The position numbers and the translations under genes are program-made. Below are positions 19,412 through 27,276 of a DNA stretch of 51,126 bases, piece after piece. The stretch comes from Cupriavidus cauae. GTDB lineage: Bacteria; Pseudomonadota; Gammaproteobacteria; Burkholderiales; Burkholderiaceae. The notes below the pieces were generated by a model. It was not told the origin of the DNA. It saw only the letters and a list, made by a program, of their open reading frames with translations, and ran no database searches. Where the stretch lies: the NCBI RefSeq assembly GCF_008632125.1, contig NZ_VWRN01000049.1:1-51126 (forward strand). The letters run 5' to 3'. Every line of letters begins with the position of its first letter. Position 1 is the stretch's first letter.

Positions 19412-20770
19412 ATGCCCCAGTTCTCCCGGACCTCTGATACAAGCCTTGCCCGAGGCGCCCGTCGGCCGAGCAGCTGGCAGCGTCTGCGCGCGATTCTTTC
19501 GCTGAACGATCCCCGCTGGGGCCGTGGCGACAAGGACGACGAGGACAAGGATGGGCGCGACGGCGGACGCGACAACGGCCGTCAGAACCAGCGCCCGCAG
19601 GATGGTCCGCCGGACCTGGACGAGCTGTGGCGCGACTTCAATCGCCGCCTGAACAGCCTGCTGGGCCGCAAGGACAACGGCGGCGGCAACAACAACCAGA
19701 ACTTCGGCGGCGGCACGCGCACGCCCGGCAAGGGTTCGGGCATCGGCGCCGGCGTGATCGCGGTCGCGGTGATCGCGATCTGGCTGGCCAGCGGCTTCTT
19801 CATGGTGCAGGAAGGCCAGACAGCGGTGGTGCTGCAGTTCGGCAAGTTCAAGTACACCACGGGCCCCGGTATCAACTGGCGCATGCCGTGGCCGATCCAG
19901 TCGGCCGAGATCGTCAACCTGTCGGCGGTGCGTTCTGTCGAGGTCGGCCGTTCGACCTCGATCAAGGACAGCAATCTGAAGGACTCGTCGATGCTGACGC
20001 AGGACGAGAACATCATCGACGTCCGCTTCACGGTGCAGTACGACATCCAGGACGCGACCGAATTCCTGTTCTTCAACAAGACCGACCGCGGCGGCGACGA
20101 GGAGCTGGTGACCCAGGCGGCCGAGACCTCGGTGCGCGAGATCGTCGGCCGCAACAAGATGGATTCGGTGCTGTACGAGAACCGCGAGCAGATCGCGCAG
20201 GGCCTGGCCAAGTCGATCCAGGCGATCCTGTCGGCGTACAAGACTGGCATCCGCGTAATCTCGGTGAACGTGCAGAGCGTGCAGCCGCCCGAGCAGGTGC
20301 AGGCCGCCTTCGACGACGTCAACAAGGCCAGCCAGGACCGCGAGCGCGCCATCAGCGAAGGCCAGGCCTACGCCAACGACGTGATTCCGCGCGCCCAGGG
20401 TACCGCCGCGCGCCTGGCCGAAGAGGCGCAGGCCTACAAGGCCCGCGCGATCGCGCAGGCCGAGGGCGATGCCTCGCGCTTCCGCCAGGTGCAATCCGAG
20501 TACGCCAAGGCGCCGCAGGTCACGCGCGACCGCATCTATCTGGAAACGATGCAGCAGATCTACGCCAATACCAGCAAGGTCCTGGTCGATACGAGCCAGG
20601 GCAACAATCTCCTCTACCTGCCGCTCGACAAGCTGATGGCGCAGTCGCAGGCCGATCCCCGCGGGGCGGGTGCGGTGCCGCCGCCGGCCACGCCGGCGCC
20701 GGTACCGGACGCCAGCGCCGATACGCGGTCGCGCGAAGCGCTGCGCAATCGCGATCGCGATTCCCGTTGA
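19412..20770 (+). CDS. hflK: FtsH protease modulator HflK (SPFH family)
   Basis: Forms with HflC a large membrane cage around the FtsH protease and modulates its activity. The 452-residue protein has a Gly/Asp/Asn-rich cytoplasmic N-terminus (32-108), one membrane helix at about 111-131, a band-7/SPFH domain (about 132-330) and an Ala/Pro-rich tail. ATG at 19412 is chosen; GTG at 19403 is a close alternative. Thirteen bases separate it from hflC, so the two are co-translated. Confidence 0.95.
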   Translation: MPQFSRTSDTSLARGARRPSSWQRLRAILSLNDPRWGRGDKDDEDKDGRDGGRDNGRQNQRPQDGPPDLDELWRDFNRRLNSLLGRKDNGGGNNNQNFGGGTRTPGKGSGIGAGVIAVAVIAIWLASGFFMVQEGQTAVVLQFGKFKYTTGPGINWRMPWPIQSAEIVNLSAVRSVEVGRSTSIKDSNLKDSSMLTQDENIIDVRFTVQYDIQDATEFLFFNKTDRGGDEELVTQAAETSVREIVGRNKMDSVLYENREQIAQGLAKSIQAILSAYKTGIRVISVNVQSVQPPEQVQAAFDDVNKASQDRERAISEGQAYANDVIPRAQGTAARLAEEAQAYKARAIAQAEGDASRFRQVQSEYAKAPQVTRDRIYLETMQQIYANTSKVLVDTSQGNNLLYLPLDKLMAQSQADPRGAGAVPPPATPAPVPDASADTRSREALRNRDRDSR

Positions 20771-20783
20771 GGAGAGAACCCAG

Positions 20784-21674
20784 ATGAACCGACTGATTTC
20801 CTATGCCATCGGCCTCTTCATCGTGTTGGCGATTGCCTCCTCGATGGTGTTCGTGGTCGACCAGCGGCAGTACGCCGTGGTGTTCGCCTTCGGCGAGATC
20901 AAGCAGGTCGTGCGCGACCCCGGCCTGCATTTCAAGCTGCCGCCGCCGCTGCAGAACGTGGTCTTCATGGACCGCCGCCTGCAGACCATCGACGTGGCCG
21001 CCGGCGAGCGTTTCCTGACGGCCGAGAAGAAAAGCATGATGGTGGACTGGTTCGTCAAATGGCGAATCACCGATCCGCGCAATTTCTTCGTCGCCTTCGG
21101 CGGCAACCTGCGCGGCGCGCAGGACCGCATGACGCAGCGGATCGACGCCGCCGCGCGCGAGGAGTTCGGCCGCCGCACCGTCGCCGAAGTGGTGGCGGGC
21201 GAACGCGAGCAGGTCATGCAGAACATCCGCAACAGCATGACGGAGTACGGCAAGTCGGTCGGCGTCGAGATTCTCGACGTGCGCCTCAAGCGCGTCGACC
21301 TGTTGCCGGCGATCAGCGAGTCGGTCTATCGCCGGATGGAAGCCGAGCGCAAGCGCGTCGCCAACGAACTGCGCTCGACCGGCGCGGCCGAGGGCGAGAA
21401 GATCCGCGCCGACGCCGACCGCCAGCGCGAGGTGGTGCTGGCCGAGGCCTATCGCGAGGCGCAGAAGATCAAGGGCGAGGGCGATGCCCGCGCTTCGCAG
21501 ATCTACGCCGAGGCGTTCGGGCGCGATCCGCAGTTCGCGCAGTTCTGGCGCAGCATGGAAGCCTATCGCAACACCTTCCGCGACAAGCGCGACGTGCTGG
21601 TGCTGGAGCCGGACTCCGAATTCTTCCGCTACATGCGCTCGTCGGGCGGCGCGCAGACGGCGACCCGGCGCTAG
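20784..21674 (+). CDS. hflC: FtsH protease modulator HflC (SPFH family)
   Basis: Partner of HflK. Of 296 residues, an N-terminal membrane helix (about 5-25, ISYAIGLFIVLAIASSMVFVV) is followed by an SPFH domain with a long helical region (EAERKRVANELRSTGAAEGEK), typical of the family. The ATG at 20784 has GAGGAGAG upstream. A strong terminator follows at 21751. Confidence 0.96.
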   Translation: MNRLISYAIGLFIVLAIASSMVFVVDQRQYAVVFAFGEIKQVVRDPGLHFKLPPPLQNVVFMDRRLQTIDVAAGERFLTAEKKSMMVDWFVKWRITDPRNFFVAFGGNLRGAQDRMTQRIDAAAREEFGRRTVAEVVAGEREQVMQNIRNSMTEYGKSVGVEILDVRLKRVDLLPAISESVYRRMEAERKRVANELRSTGAAEGEKIRADADRQREVVLAEAYREAQKIKGEGDARASQIYAEAFGRDPQFAQFWRSMEAYRNTFRDKRDVLVLEPDSEFFRYMRSSGGAQTATRR

Positions 21675-21750
21675 CGAGCGTGCCGGCCTCCGCGGGTGCG
21701 ATGGCGCGATAGCGCGATCGCGCGACAGTGCGGCAGTCCGCTGTGCCCGA

Positions 21751-21773
21751 ACCCCGGCTTGCCGGGGTTTTGT
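21751..21773 (+). terminator. Rho-independent terminator after hflC
   Basis: CCCCGG-CTTG-CCGGGG hairpin followed by TTTTG, 80 bases after the hflC stop. It ends the hflKC transcript ahead of hisZ. Confidence 0.85.
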
Positions 21774-21875
21774 TCGCCCGCGGGACGGTGCGCCATCGAT
21801 GCCGTCCGCTGACCGATCCATTTTGTGCGAGCCGCCCGCGCCCGGCCCGCGACCCACACGAATCAGAGAAGCACC

Positions 21876-23027
21876 ATGTCCAACCACTGGCTCCTGCCCG
21901 AGAACATCGCCGACGTGCTGCCGTCGGAGGCCCGCAAGATCGAGGAGCTGCGCCGCCGCATGCTCGATCTGTTCCGCACCTACGGCTACGAGCTGGTGAT
22001 GCCGCCGCTGCTGGAATACATCGAGTCGCTGCTGACCGGCACCGGCCACGACCTGGACCTGCGCACCTTCAAGCTGGTCGACCAGCTGTCGGGCCGCACC
22101 ATGGGCCTGCGCGCCGATATCACGCCGCAGGTGGCCCGTATCGACGCCCACCTGCTGAACCGGCCCGGCGTGACGCGGCTGTGCTACGCCGGCAACGTGC
22201 TGCACGCGCGCCCGGCGGGCTTTCACGCGACGCGCGAGCCGATCCAGGTCGGCGCCGAGATCTACGGCCATGCTGGCCTCGAGGCCGACGTCGAGATCCA
22301 GAACCTGATGCTGGCCGCGCTGCAGTCGGCGGGGCTGGGCGAGGTGCGGCTGGACCTGTGCCATGCCGGCATCGTCGCGGCGCTGCTCGACGGCCTGCCG
22401 CCCGCGCGAAGCAACGAACAGGTCCTGTTCGACGCGCTGGAGAACAAGGATGTGCCGGCCTTGCGCGAGCTGACCGCCGGTTTCCCCCAGGTCGAGCGCG
22501 ACGCGCTGCTGGCGCTGCCCACGCTGTATGGCGGCCCCGAGGTGATCGAGCGGGCCCGCGCGGTGCTGCCCGCCAGCCCGGCCATCGGCCGCGCCCTGGA
22601 CGAGCTGGCCTTCCTGGCCGGCGAGGTGCGCGATGCCACGGTCAACATCGACCTTGCCGATCTGCGCGGTTACCACTATCACAGTGGAGTCATGTTCGCG
22701 GCCTACGTGGCGGGCCTGCCCAACCACGTTGCCCGCGGCGGCCGCTACGACAAGGTGGGCGAGGCCTTCGGCCGCGCGCGTCCGGCCACCGGCTTTTCGC
22801 TGGACCTGCGCGAGGTCGCGGCGCTGTCGCCGGTCGAGGTCCGCGCGCTGGCGATCTGCGCGCCGTGGGACGCCGATCCCGCGCTGCGCACCGCGATCGC
22901 GGCGCTGCGCGAGGGCGGCGAGATCGTGATCCAGTCGTTGCCGGGCCACACGCACGAGCTTGACGAGTTCAATTGCGACCGCCAGCTGGTGCGCGACGGC
23001 GGCCGCTGGGTGGTGGTGCCGCGCTGA
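21876..23027 (+). CDS. hisZ: ATP phosphoribosyltransferase regulatory subunit HisZ
   Basis: A class II histidyl-tRNA-synthetase-like protein that lacks synthetase activity and partners the short-form HisG in the first step of histidine synthesis. Of 383 residues it keeps the fold ([21 protein letters not shown] at the N-terminus, [21 protein letters not shown] near the motif 3 region) but lacks the C-terminal anticodon domain. The ATG at 21876 has AGAGAAG upstream. hisG is not in this window; location after hflC and before purA is the Burkholderiales pattern. Confidence 0.93.
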   Translation: MSNHWLLPENIADVLPSEARKIEELRRRMLDLFRTYGYELVMPPLLEYIESLLTGTGHDLDLRTFKLVDQLSGRTMGLRADITPQVARIDAHLLNRPGVTRLCYAGNVLHARPAGFHATREPIQVGAEIYGHAGLEADVEIQNLMLAALQSAGLGEVRLDLCHAGIVAALLDGLPPARSNEQVLFDALENKDVPALRELTAGFPQVERDALLALPTLYGGPEVIERARAVLPASPAIGRALDELAFLAGEVRDATVNIDLADLRGYHYHSGVMFAAYVAGLPNHVARGGRYDKVGEAFGRARPATGFSLDLREVAALSPVEVRALAICAPWDADPALRTAIAALREGGEIVIQSLPGHTHELDEFNCDRQLVRDGGRWVVVPR

Positions 23028-23089
23028 GCGCCGGTTCGCCGGACTGAGCGGTTCTCCCTGCAAGATCGGGGATCGGCCCGCAACAAGAG

Positions 23090-23095
23090 TAGAAT
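23090..23095 (+). promoter_or_regulatory. Candidate -10 box (TAGAAT) for purA
   Basis: TAGAAT lies 28 bases before the purA start, giving a leader of about 22 bases. No clear -35 element is visible. Confidence 0.4.
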
Positions 23096-23105
23096 ACGTT
23101 TTTAA

Positions 23106-24464
<1,359 letters not shown>

Positions 24465-24520
24465 TTCGGTGATCTGATCCGACGCAGCCGCGGCCCCGCC
24501 GCGGCGATCGATGGAAATCC

Positions 24521-24540
24521 GGCCCGCGCAAGCGGGCCTT
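24521..24540 (+). terminator. GCAA tetraloop hairpin after purA
   Basis: GGCCCGC-GCAA-GCGGGCC (24521-24538) is a perfect 7-bp stem with a stable GNRA loop followed by TTACTGT. The short T-run makes it a weak terminator or attenuator between purA and the phosphoribosyltransferase gene. Confidence 0.5.
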
Positions 24541-24595
24541 ACTGTATCCCCCGCACGGGAAGACCCCATAACAAAGCAGCAACGAAGAGCAAGCG

Positions 24596-25159
24596 ATGAC
24601 CCTGCCTCAGAACGATGACGAGAACCTGTGGATCTCGTGGGACGAATACCACCGGCTGATTGCCCGCCTGTCACTGAACGTGCACGAGTCGGGCTGGCGT
24701 TTCGACAAGATCCTGTGTCTCGCGCGTGGCGGCCTGCGCGTCGGCGACCAGATGTCGCGCATCTTCGACGTGCCGCTGGCCATCCTGGCCACCAGCAGCT
24801 ACCGCGAGGCGGCCGGCACGGTGCAGGGTGATCTCGATATCGCGCAGTACATCACGATGACGCGCGGCGAGCTGAGCGGCCGCATCCTGCTGGTCGACGA
24901 TCTGGTCGACTCGGGCGTGACGCTGGAACGCGTCGGCCGCCATCTGCAGGAGCGCTATCCCGCGGTGACCGAGGTCCGTTCGGCGGTGCTGTGGTACAAG
25001 GCCTGTTCGAAGGTCAAGCCCGACTACCACGTCAGCTTCCTGCCGACCAATCCCTGGATCCATCAGCCGTTCGAGGAATACGACACGCTGCGTCCGCATA
25101 ATCTCGCCGCCTGGCTCAAGCGCGGCAAGCGGGCCGAGGGCGAGGGCGGTCAGGGCTGA
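24596..25159 (+). CDS. Purine-type phosphoribosyltransferase
   Basis: A 187-residue type I phosphoribosyltransferase. The PRPP-binding motif LLVDDLVDSGVTL is at 98-110 and an upstream loop reads CLARGGLRVGDQ (41-52). The fold and the position after purA suggest hypoxanthine, guanine or xanthine salvage (Gpt-like), but the base cannot be read from sequence. The ATG at 24596 has AGAGC a few bases upstream. The last about 12 residues are Lys/Gly-rich and not conserved. Confidence 0.88.
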   Translation: MTLPQNDDENLWISWDEYHRLIARLSLNVHESGWRFDKILCLARGGLRVGDQMSRIFDVPLAILATSSYREAAGTVQGDLDIAQYITMTRGELSGRILLVDDLVDSGVTLERVGRHLQERYPAVTEVRSAVLWYKACSKVKPDYHVSFLPTNPWIHQPFEEYDTLRPHNLAAWLKRGKRAEGEGGQG

Positions 25160-25171
25160 TCGGCGTTCGGA

Positions 25172-25214
25172 CCTCTCCCTTTCCCCGGCCCTCGCCGGCA
25201 ATCGGGAGAGGGGG
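25172..25214. repeat. REP-like palindromic element, copy A
   Basis: CCTCTCCCT at the left pairs with GGGAGAGGG at the right, with a GCCCTCGCCGGC core. It is one of several related palindromes in the window with CTCTCCC and GGGAGAG arms, located between convergent genes. Confidence 0.6.
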
Positions 25215-25249
25215 AACACCATAGGCAGAGCCGAGCGTCCCGCCGGTTT

Positions 25250-25291
25250 TCTCCCCTCTGCCGCTTGCGGGAGATGGGCCGGGGGAGAGGG
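25250..25291. repeat. REP-like palindromic element, copy B
   Basis: TCTCCCCTCTGCCGC and GCGGGAGATGGGCC with a final GGGGGAGAGG form a second, imperfect palindrome of the same type 36 bases after copy A. The pair fills most of the gap between the two convergent genes. Confidence 0.6.
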
Positions 25292-25331
25292 CGGCGCACC
25301 ACCTGCGCCCACGCTCCATCCCCCCATCCCT

Positions 25332-25952
25332 TCAATACCCCACCGTAAACCGCTCGCGCGAATGCGCGTGCCGTTCCAGTTCGTCGACCAGCGCGACGGC
25401 GAAGTCCTCCATCGAGATCCAGCTCTTGCCGTCGGCGTCGGCCAGCAATTCGTCCTTGCCGATCCGATAGCTGCCGGTGCGCTCGCCCGGTTCGAGCAGC
25501 GCGGACGGTGACAGGAAGGTCCAGTCCAGTTCCTGCTCCGCCCGCAGCGCGTTCAGGAAGTCGCGGCCGGCGAGGGCTTCGGCCTTGTAGGCCTCGGGAA
25601 ACGTCGGCGTGTCGACCAGTTGCACGCCCGGCGCGACATACAGGCTGCCCGCGCCGCCGACCACCACGACACGCTTCACGCCCGCCTGGCGGGCCAGCTG
25701 CAGCAGCGGCTCGGGACCGGCCTGCGCGAAACGCACCGCGCTGACCAGCGCGTCGTGGCCAGCCAGCGCCGGCGCCAGCTTCGCGGTGTTGGCGAGATCG
25801 GTGATATCGGCGTCCAGCCGTTTCAGGCCGGGGCGATCGGCCAGCGTGCCGGCGTGGCGCGCGATGGCGGTGACGGTATGGCCGCGGCGCAGCGCTTCGT
25901 CGGCGATGCGGCTGCCGATGCGTCCGGTGGCACCCAGGATGGCGATTTGCAT
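25332..25952 (-). CDS. NAD(P)-binding oxidoreductase, NmrA/SDR-like
   Basis: A 206-residue Rossmann protein beginning MQIAILGATGRIGSRIADEAL, with the nucleotide loop GATGRIG at 7-13. It resembles atypical short-chain dehydrogenases (NAD(P)H-binding, NmrA-like), many of which act as redox sensors or quinone reductases. AAGGAG precedes the start on the minus strand. It lies downstream of the Rrf2 regulator gene and has the same 25-bp operator-like sequence 74 bases before its start, so it is probably the main target of that repressor. Substrate unknown. Confidence 0.85.
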   Translation of the reverse strand: MQIAILGATGRIGSRIADEALRRGHTVTAIARHAGTLADRPGLKRLDADITDLANTAKLAPALAGHDALVSAVRFAQAGPEPLLQLARQAGVKRVVVVGGAGSLYVAPGVQLVDTPTFPEAYKAEALAGRDFLNALRAEQELDWTFLSPSALLEPGERTGSYRIGKDELLADADGKSWISMEDFAVALVDELERHAHSRERFTVGY

Positions 25953-26025
25953 GGTGGAACTCCTTCACAGGTTGGCTTCGCGAGGAAGCAGAACGAAAGA
26001 CGAAGCGAGGCGACGCACGCACATA

Positions 26026-26050
26026 TGAAACCAGCGTAGTTACATATGCG
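26026..26050 (-). promoter_or_regulatory. Rrf2-type operator, copy 1 (oxidoreductase gene)
   Basis: A 25-bp sequence matching copy 2 at 24 of 25 positions. It contains an imperfect dyad of the form TGNAACNA-N3-TNGTTNCA. On the minus strand it overlaps a possible -10 (TACGCT) and sits between the stop of the Rrf2 gene and the start of the oxidoreductase gene. Confidence 0.7.
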
Positions 26051-26061
26051 GACAAAAAAAT

Positions 26062-26496
26062 TCAGCGCCGCCGCGCGCGCGCCGACCGCTCGACGTCGGC
26101 CAGCATGCCGGCGATCGTGGTCTGCGCCAGGTTTTCCTCCATCGCGGCCTGCGCCTTGTCGGTGATGCGGGTCAGCGCGCCGGTGATCTCGCGTCCGACC
26201 ATGCAGGCCGGATTCGGCGCGCCGGCATGCAAGGCGATCAGGCTGTCGGACTCCACCGCGCGAAATACGTCGCGCAGCGTGATGGTGTCCGCGGGCCGCG
26301 CCAGCGAGGCGCCGCCGGCCGCGCCCATCGCGGTCGAGACCAGTCCGGCCTGCGCCAGCACGCCGATCAGCCGGCGGATCAGCGCCGGATTGGTGCCGAC
26401 GCTGCCGGCGATCAGCGAGGACGGCAGCGGCGCGTCGGCGCTGGCCAGCAAGGTCAGGATATGGACGGCAACGGCGAATCGGCTGCTGGTGGACAT
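26062..26496 (-). CDS. Rrf2 family transcriptional regulator
   Basis: A 144-residue winged-helix protein starting MSTSSRFAVAVHILTLLA, the classic Rrf2 N-terminus, with the recognition helix near 36-50. Most iron-sulfur Rrf2 proteins (IscR, NsrR) have three clustered cysteines; this one has a single Cys98 (NPACMVGREI), so it more likely senses oxidants or electrophiles through one thiol. The start at 26496 lies 18 bases from operator copy 2, which overlaps the -10 of its own promoter, so it probably represses itself. It is upstream of the oxidoreductase gene in the same orientation. Confidence 0.9.
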   Translation of the reverse strand: MSTSSRFAVAVHILTLLASADAPLPSSLIAGSVGTNPALIRRLIGVLAQAGLVSTAMGAAGGASLARPADTITLRDVFRAVESDSLIALHAGAPNPACMVGREITGALTRITDKAQAAMEENLAQTTIAGMLADVERSARARRR

Positions 26497-26513
26497 GGCG
26501 GGAAGCGTTGAAG

Positions 26514-26538
26514 TGAAACCATCGTAGTTACATATGCG
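26514..26538 (-). promoter_or_regulatory. Rrf2-type operator, copy 2 (autoregulatory)
   Basis: Same 25-bp sequence as at 26026-26050 with one change in the dyad spacer. It covers the -10 box of the regulator's promoter, the usual place for repressor action. Confidence 0.7.
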
Positions 26539-26549
26539 TGCGCTGTCAA
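26521..26549 (-). promoter_or_regulatory. Sigma-70 promoter of the Rrf2 gene
   Basis: On the minus strand a perfect TTGACA (26549-26544) is followed by a 17-base spacer and TACGAT (26526-26521). Transcription would start near 26514, about 18 bases before the gene. Confidence 0.8.
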
Positions 26550-26605
26550 CCATGGCGCGGATATTTGGGCCGGGGAGTCGGTCGAGCAGCGGGGAATACT
26601 GCGCG

Positions 26606-26713
26606 AAAGGAGGCGCTGAAGAGGGCGCTGAAGAAGGCGCTGAAGAAGGCGCGGAATAGGGCGCGGAATAGGGCGGGGAAGAAGGCGCGGAAGAAGGCGC
26701 GGAAGAAGGCGGG
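26606..26713. repeat. 12-bp tandem repeat, nine units
   Basis: Nine consecutive 12-mers of the type GAAGAAGGCGCG with small changes. In one plus-strand frame they encode Lys/Arg-Ala runs and on the minus strand Leu-Pro-Arg or Phe-Arg-Ala runs, but no convincing gene covers them. The unit fits a variable-number tandem repeat. Confidence 0.9.
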
Positions 26714-27077
26714 CAATCGGCATGGGATCCAAGCCGCCGCCATGTCAAAGGAATGCCGGAAGCGCCACTGAAGCTGATACACTGCGCCTTGATGTCGAGG
26801 TGCGGCGATGACGGTCGCGCCCGGCGCAAGGGGCGGTGCAGTCGCGATCGGTTCGAGCGGTGGTTCGAACGCTGGTTCGACCGGCAGCAGGCGCGCCGCA
26901 AGCAGTGAAAGATGGTCGTCGGCCGCGCAAGGTCGGCACATGGTCGGAATTTTTCGGGACGCGATCCCGGGGATCCGGGGCAACCGGCGCACACGGCGCC
27001 GAACTGGAGCGCCAATGGCCCGATCAAAGCAGAACGCGCAAGCGATCCGGATGGAAATGCAGATGCAGGCGGGAAAG
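26714..27077. other. Intergenic region without a convincing gene
   Basis: 364 bases between the tandem repeat and the tRNA terminator. Short open frames on both strands have no recognisable domain or ribosome binding site. A small cluster of GGTTCGA-type repeats is seen near 26848-26884. Confidence 0.5.
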
Positions 27078-27078
27078 A

Positions 27079-27116
27079 AAAAACCCGCAGCGCCGGAAAG
27101 CGATGCGGGTTTTTTG
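27079..27116 (-). terminator. Terminator downstream of tRNA-Leu
   Basis: CCCGCA (27084-27089) and TGCGGG (27104-27109) are flanked by A- and T-runs on both sides, so the hairpin can terminate in both directions. It lies directly after the tRNA 3' end on the minus strand. Confidence 0.8.
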
Positions 27117-27119
27117 ATC

Positions 27120-27206
27120 TGGTGCCCAGGAGAGGACTCGAACCTCCACAGTGTTGCCACCGCTAGGACCTGAACCTAGTGCGTCTACCAATTCCGCCAC
27201 CTGGGC
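27120..27206 (-). tRNA. tRNA-Leu, anticodon CAG
   Basis: An 87-base tRNA on the minus strand beginning GCCCAGG and ending CCTGGGC-ACCA, with CCA encoded. The anticodon arm is CTAGG-TTCAGGT-CCTAG, giving anticodon CAG for CTG codons, the commonest leucine codon in such a GC-rich genome. A long variable arm (GGTGGCAACACT) and the GGTTCGAGTCC T-arm confirm a class II leucine tRNA. Confidence 0.97.
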
Positions 27207-27231
27207 AGGTGTCGAAACAACCGAAGCGCTC

Positions 27232-27259
27232 ATTATAGCGACGACAATCGATTTGTCAA
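27232..27259 (-). promoter_or_regulatory. Consensus promoter of tRNA-Leu
   Basis: Perfect TTGACA (27259-27254) and perfect TATAAT (27237-27232) on the minus strand with a 16-base spacer. Transcription would start near 27225, about 19 bases before the mature tRNA. It is the strongest sigma-70 promoter in the window. Confidence 0.92.
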
Positions 27260-27276
27260 ATCCTCTTTAGAAGAAA

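Noticed and set aside
26606..26713. CRISPR-like array
   Set aside because: Units are contiguous without unique spacers, so this is an ordinary tandem repeat. The 8-, 15- and 24-bp arrays are rejected as CRISPR for the same reason.
26538..26771. A 77-codon frame encoding a Lys/Arg/Ala-rich repeat protein
   Set aside because: The start is a GTG at the end of an operator with no ribosome binding site, and most of the sequence is a 12-bp tandem repeat. It is recorded as a repeat rather than a gene.
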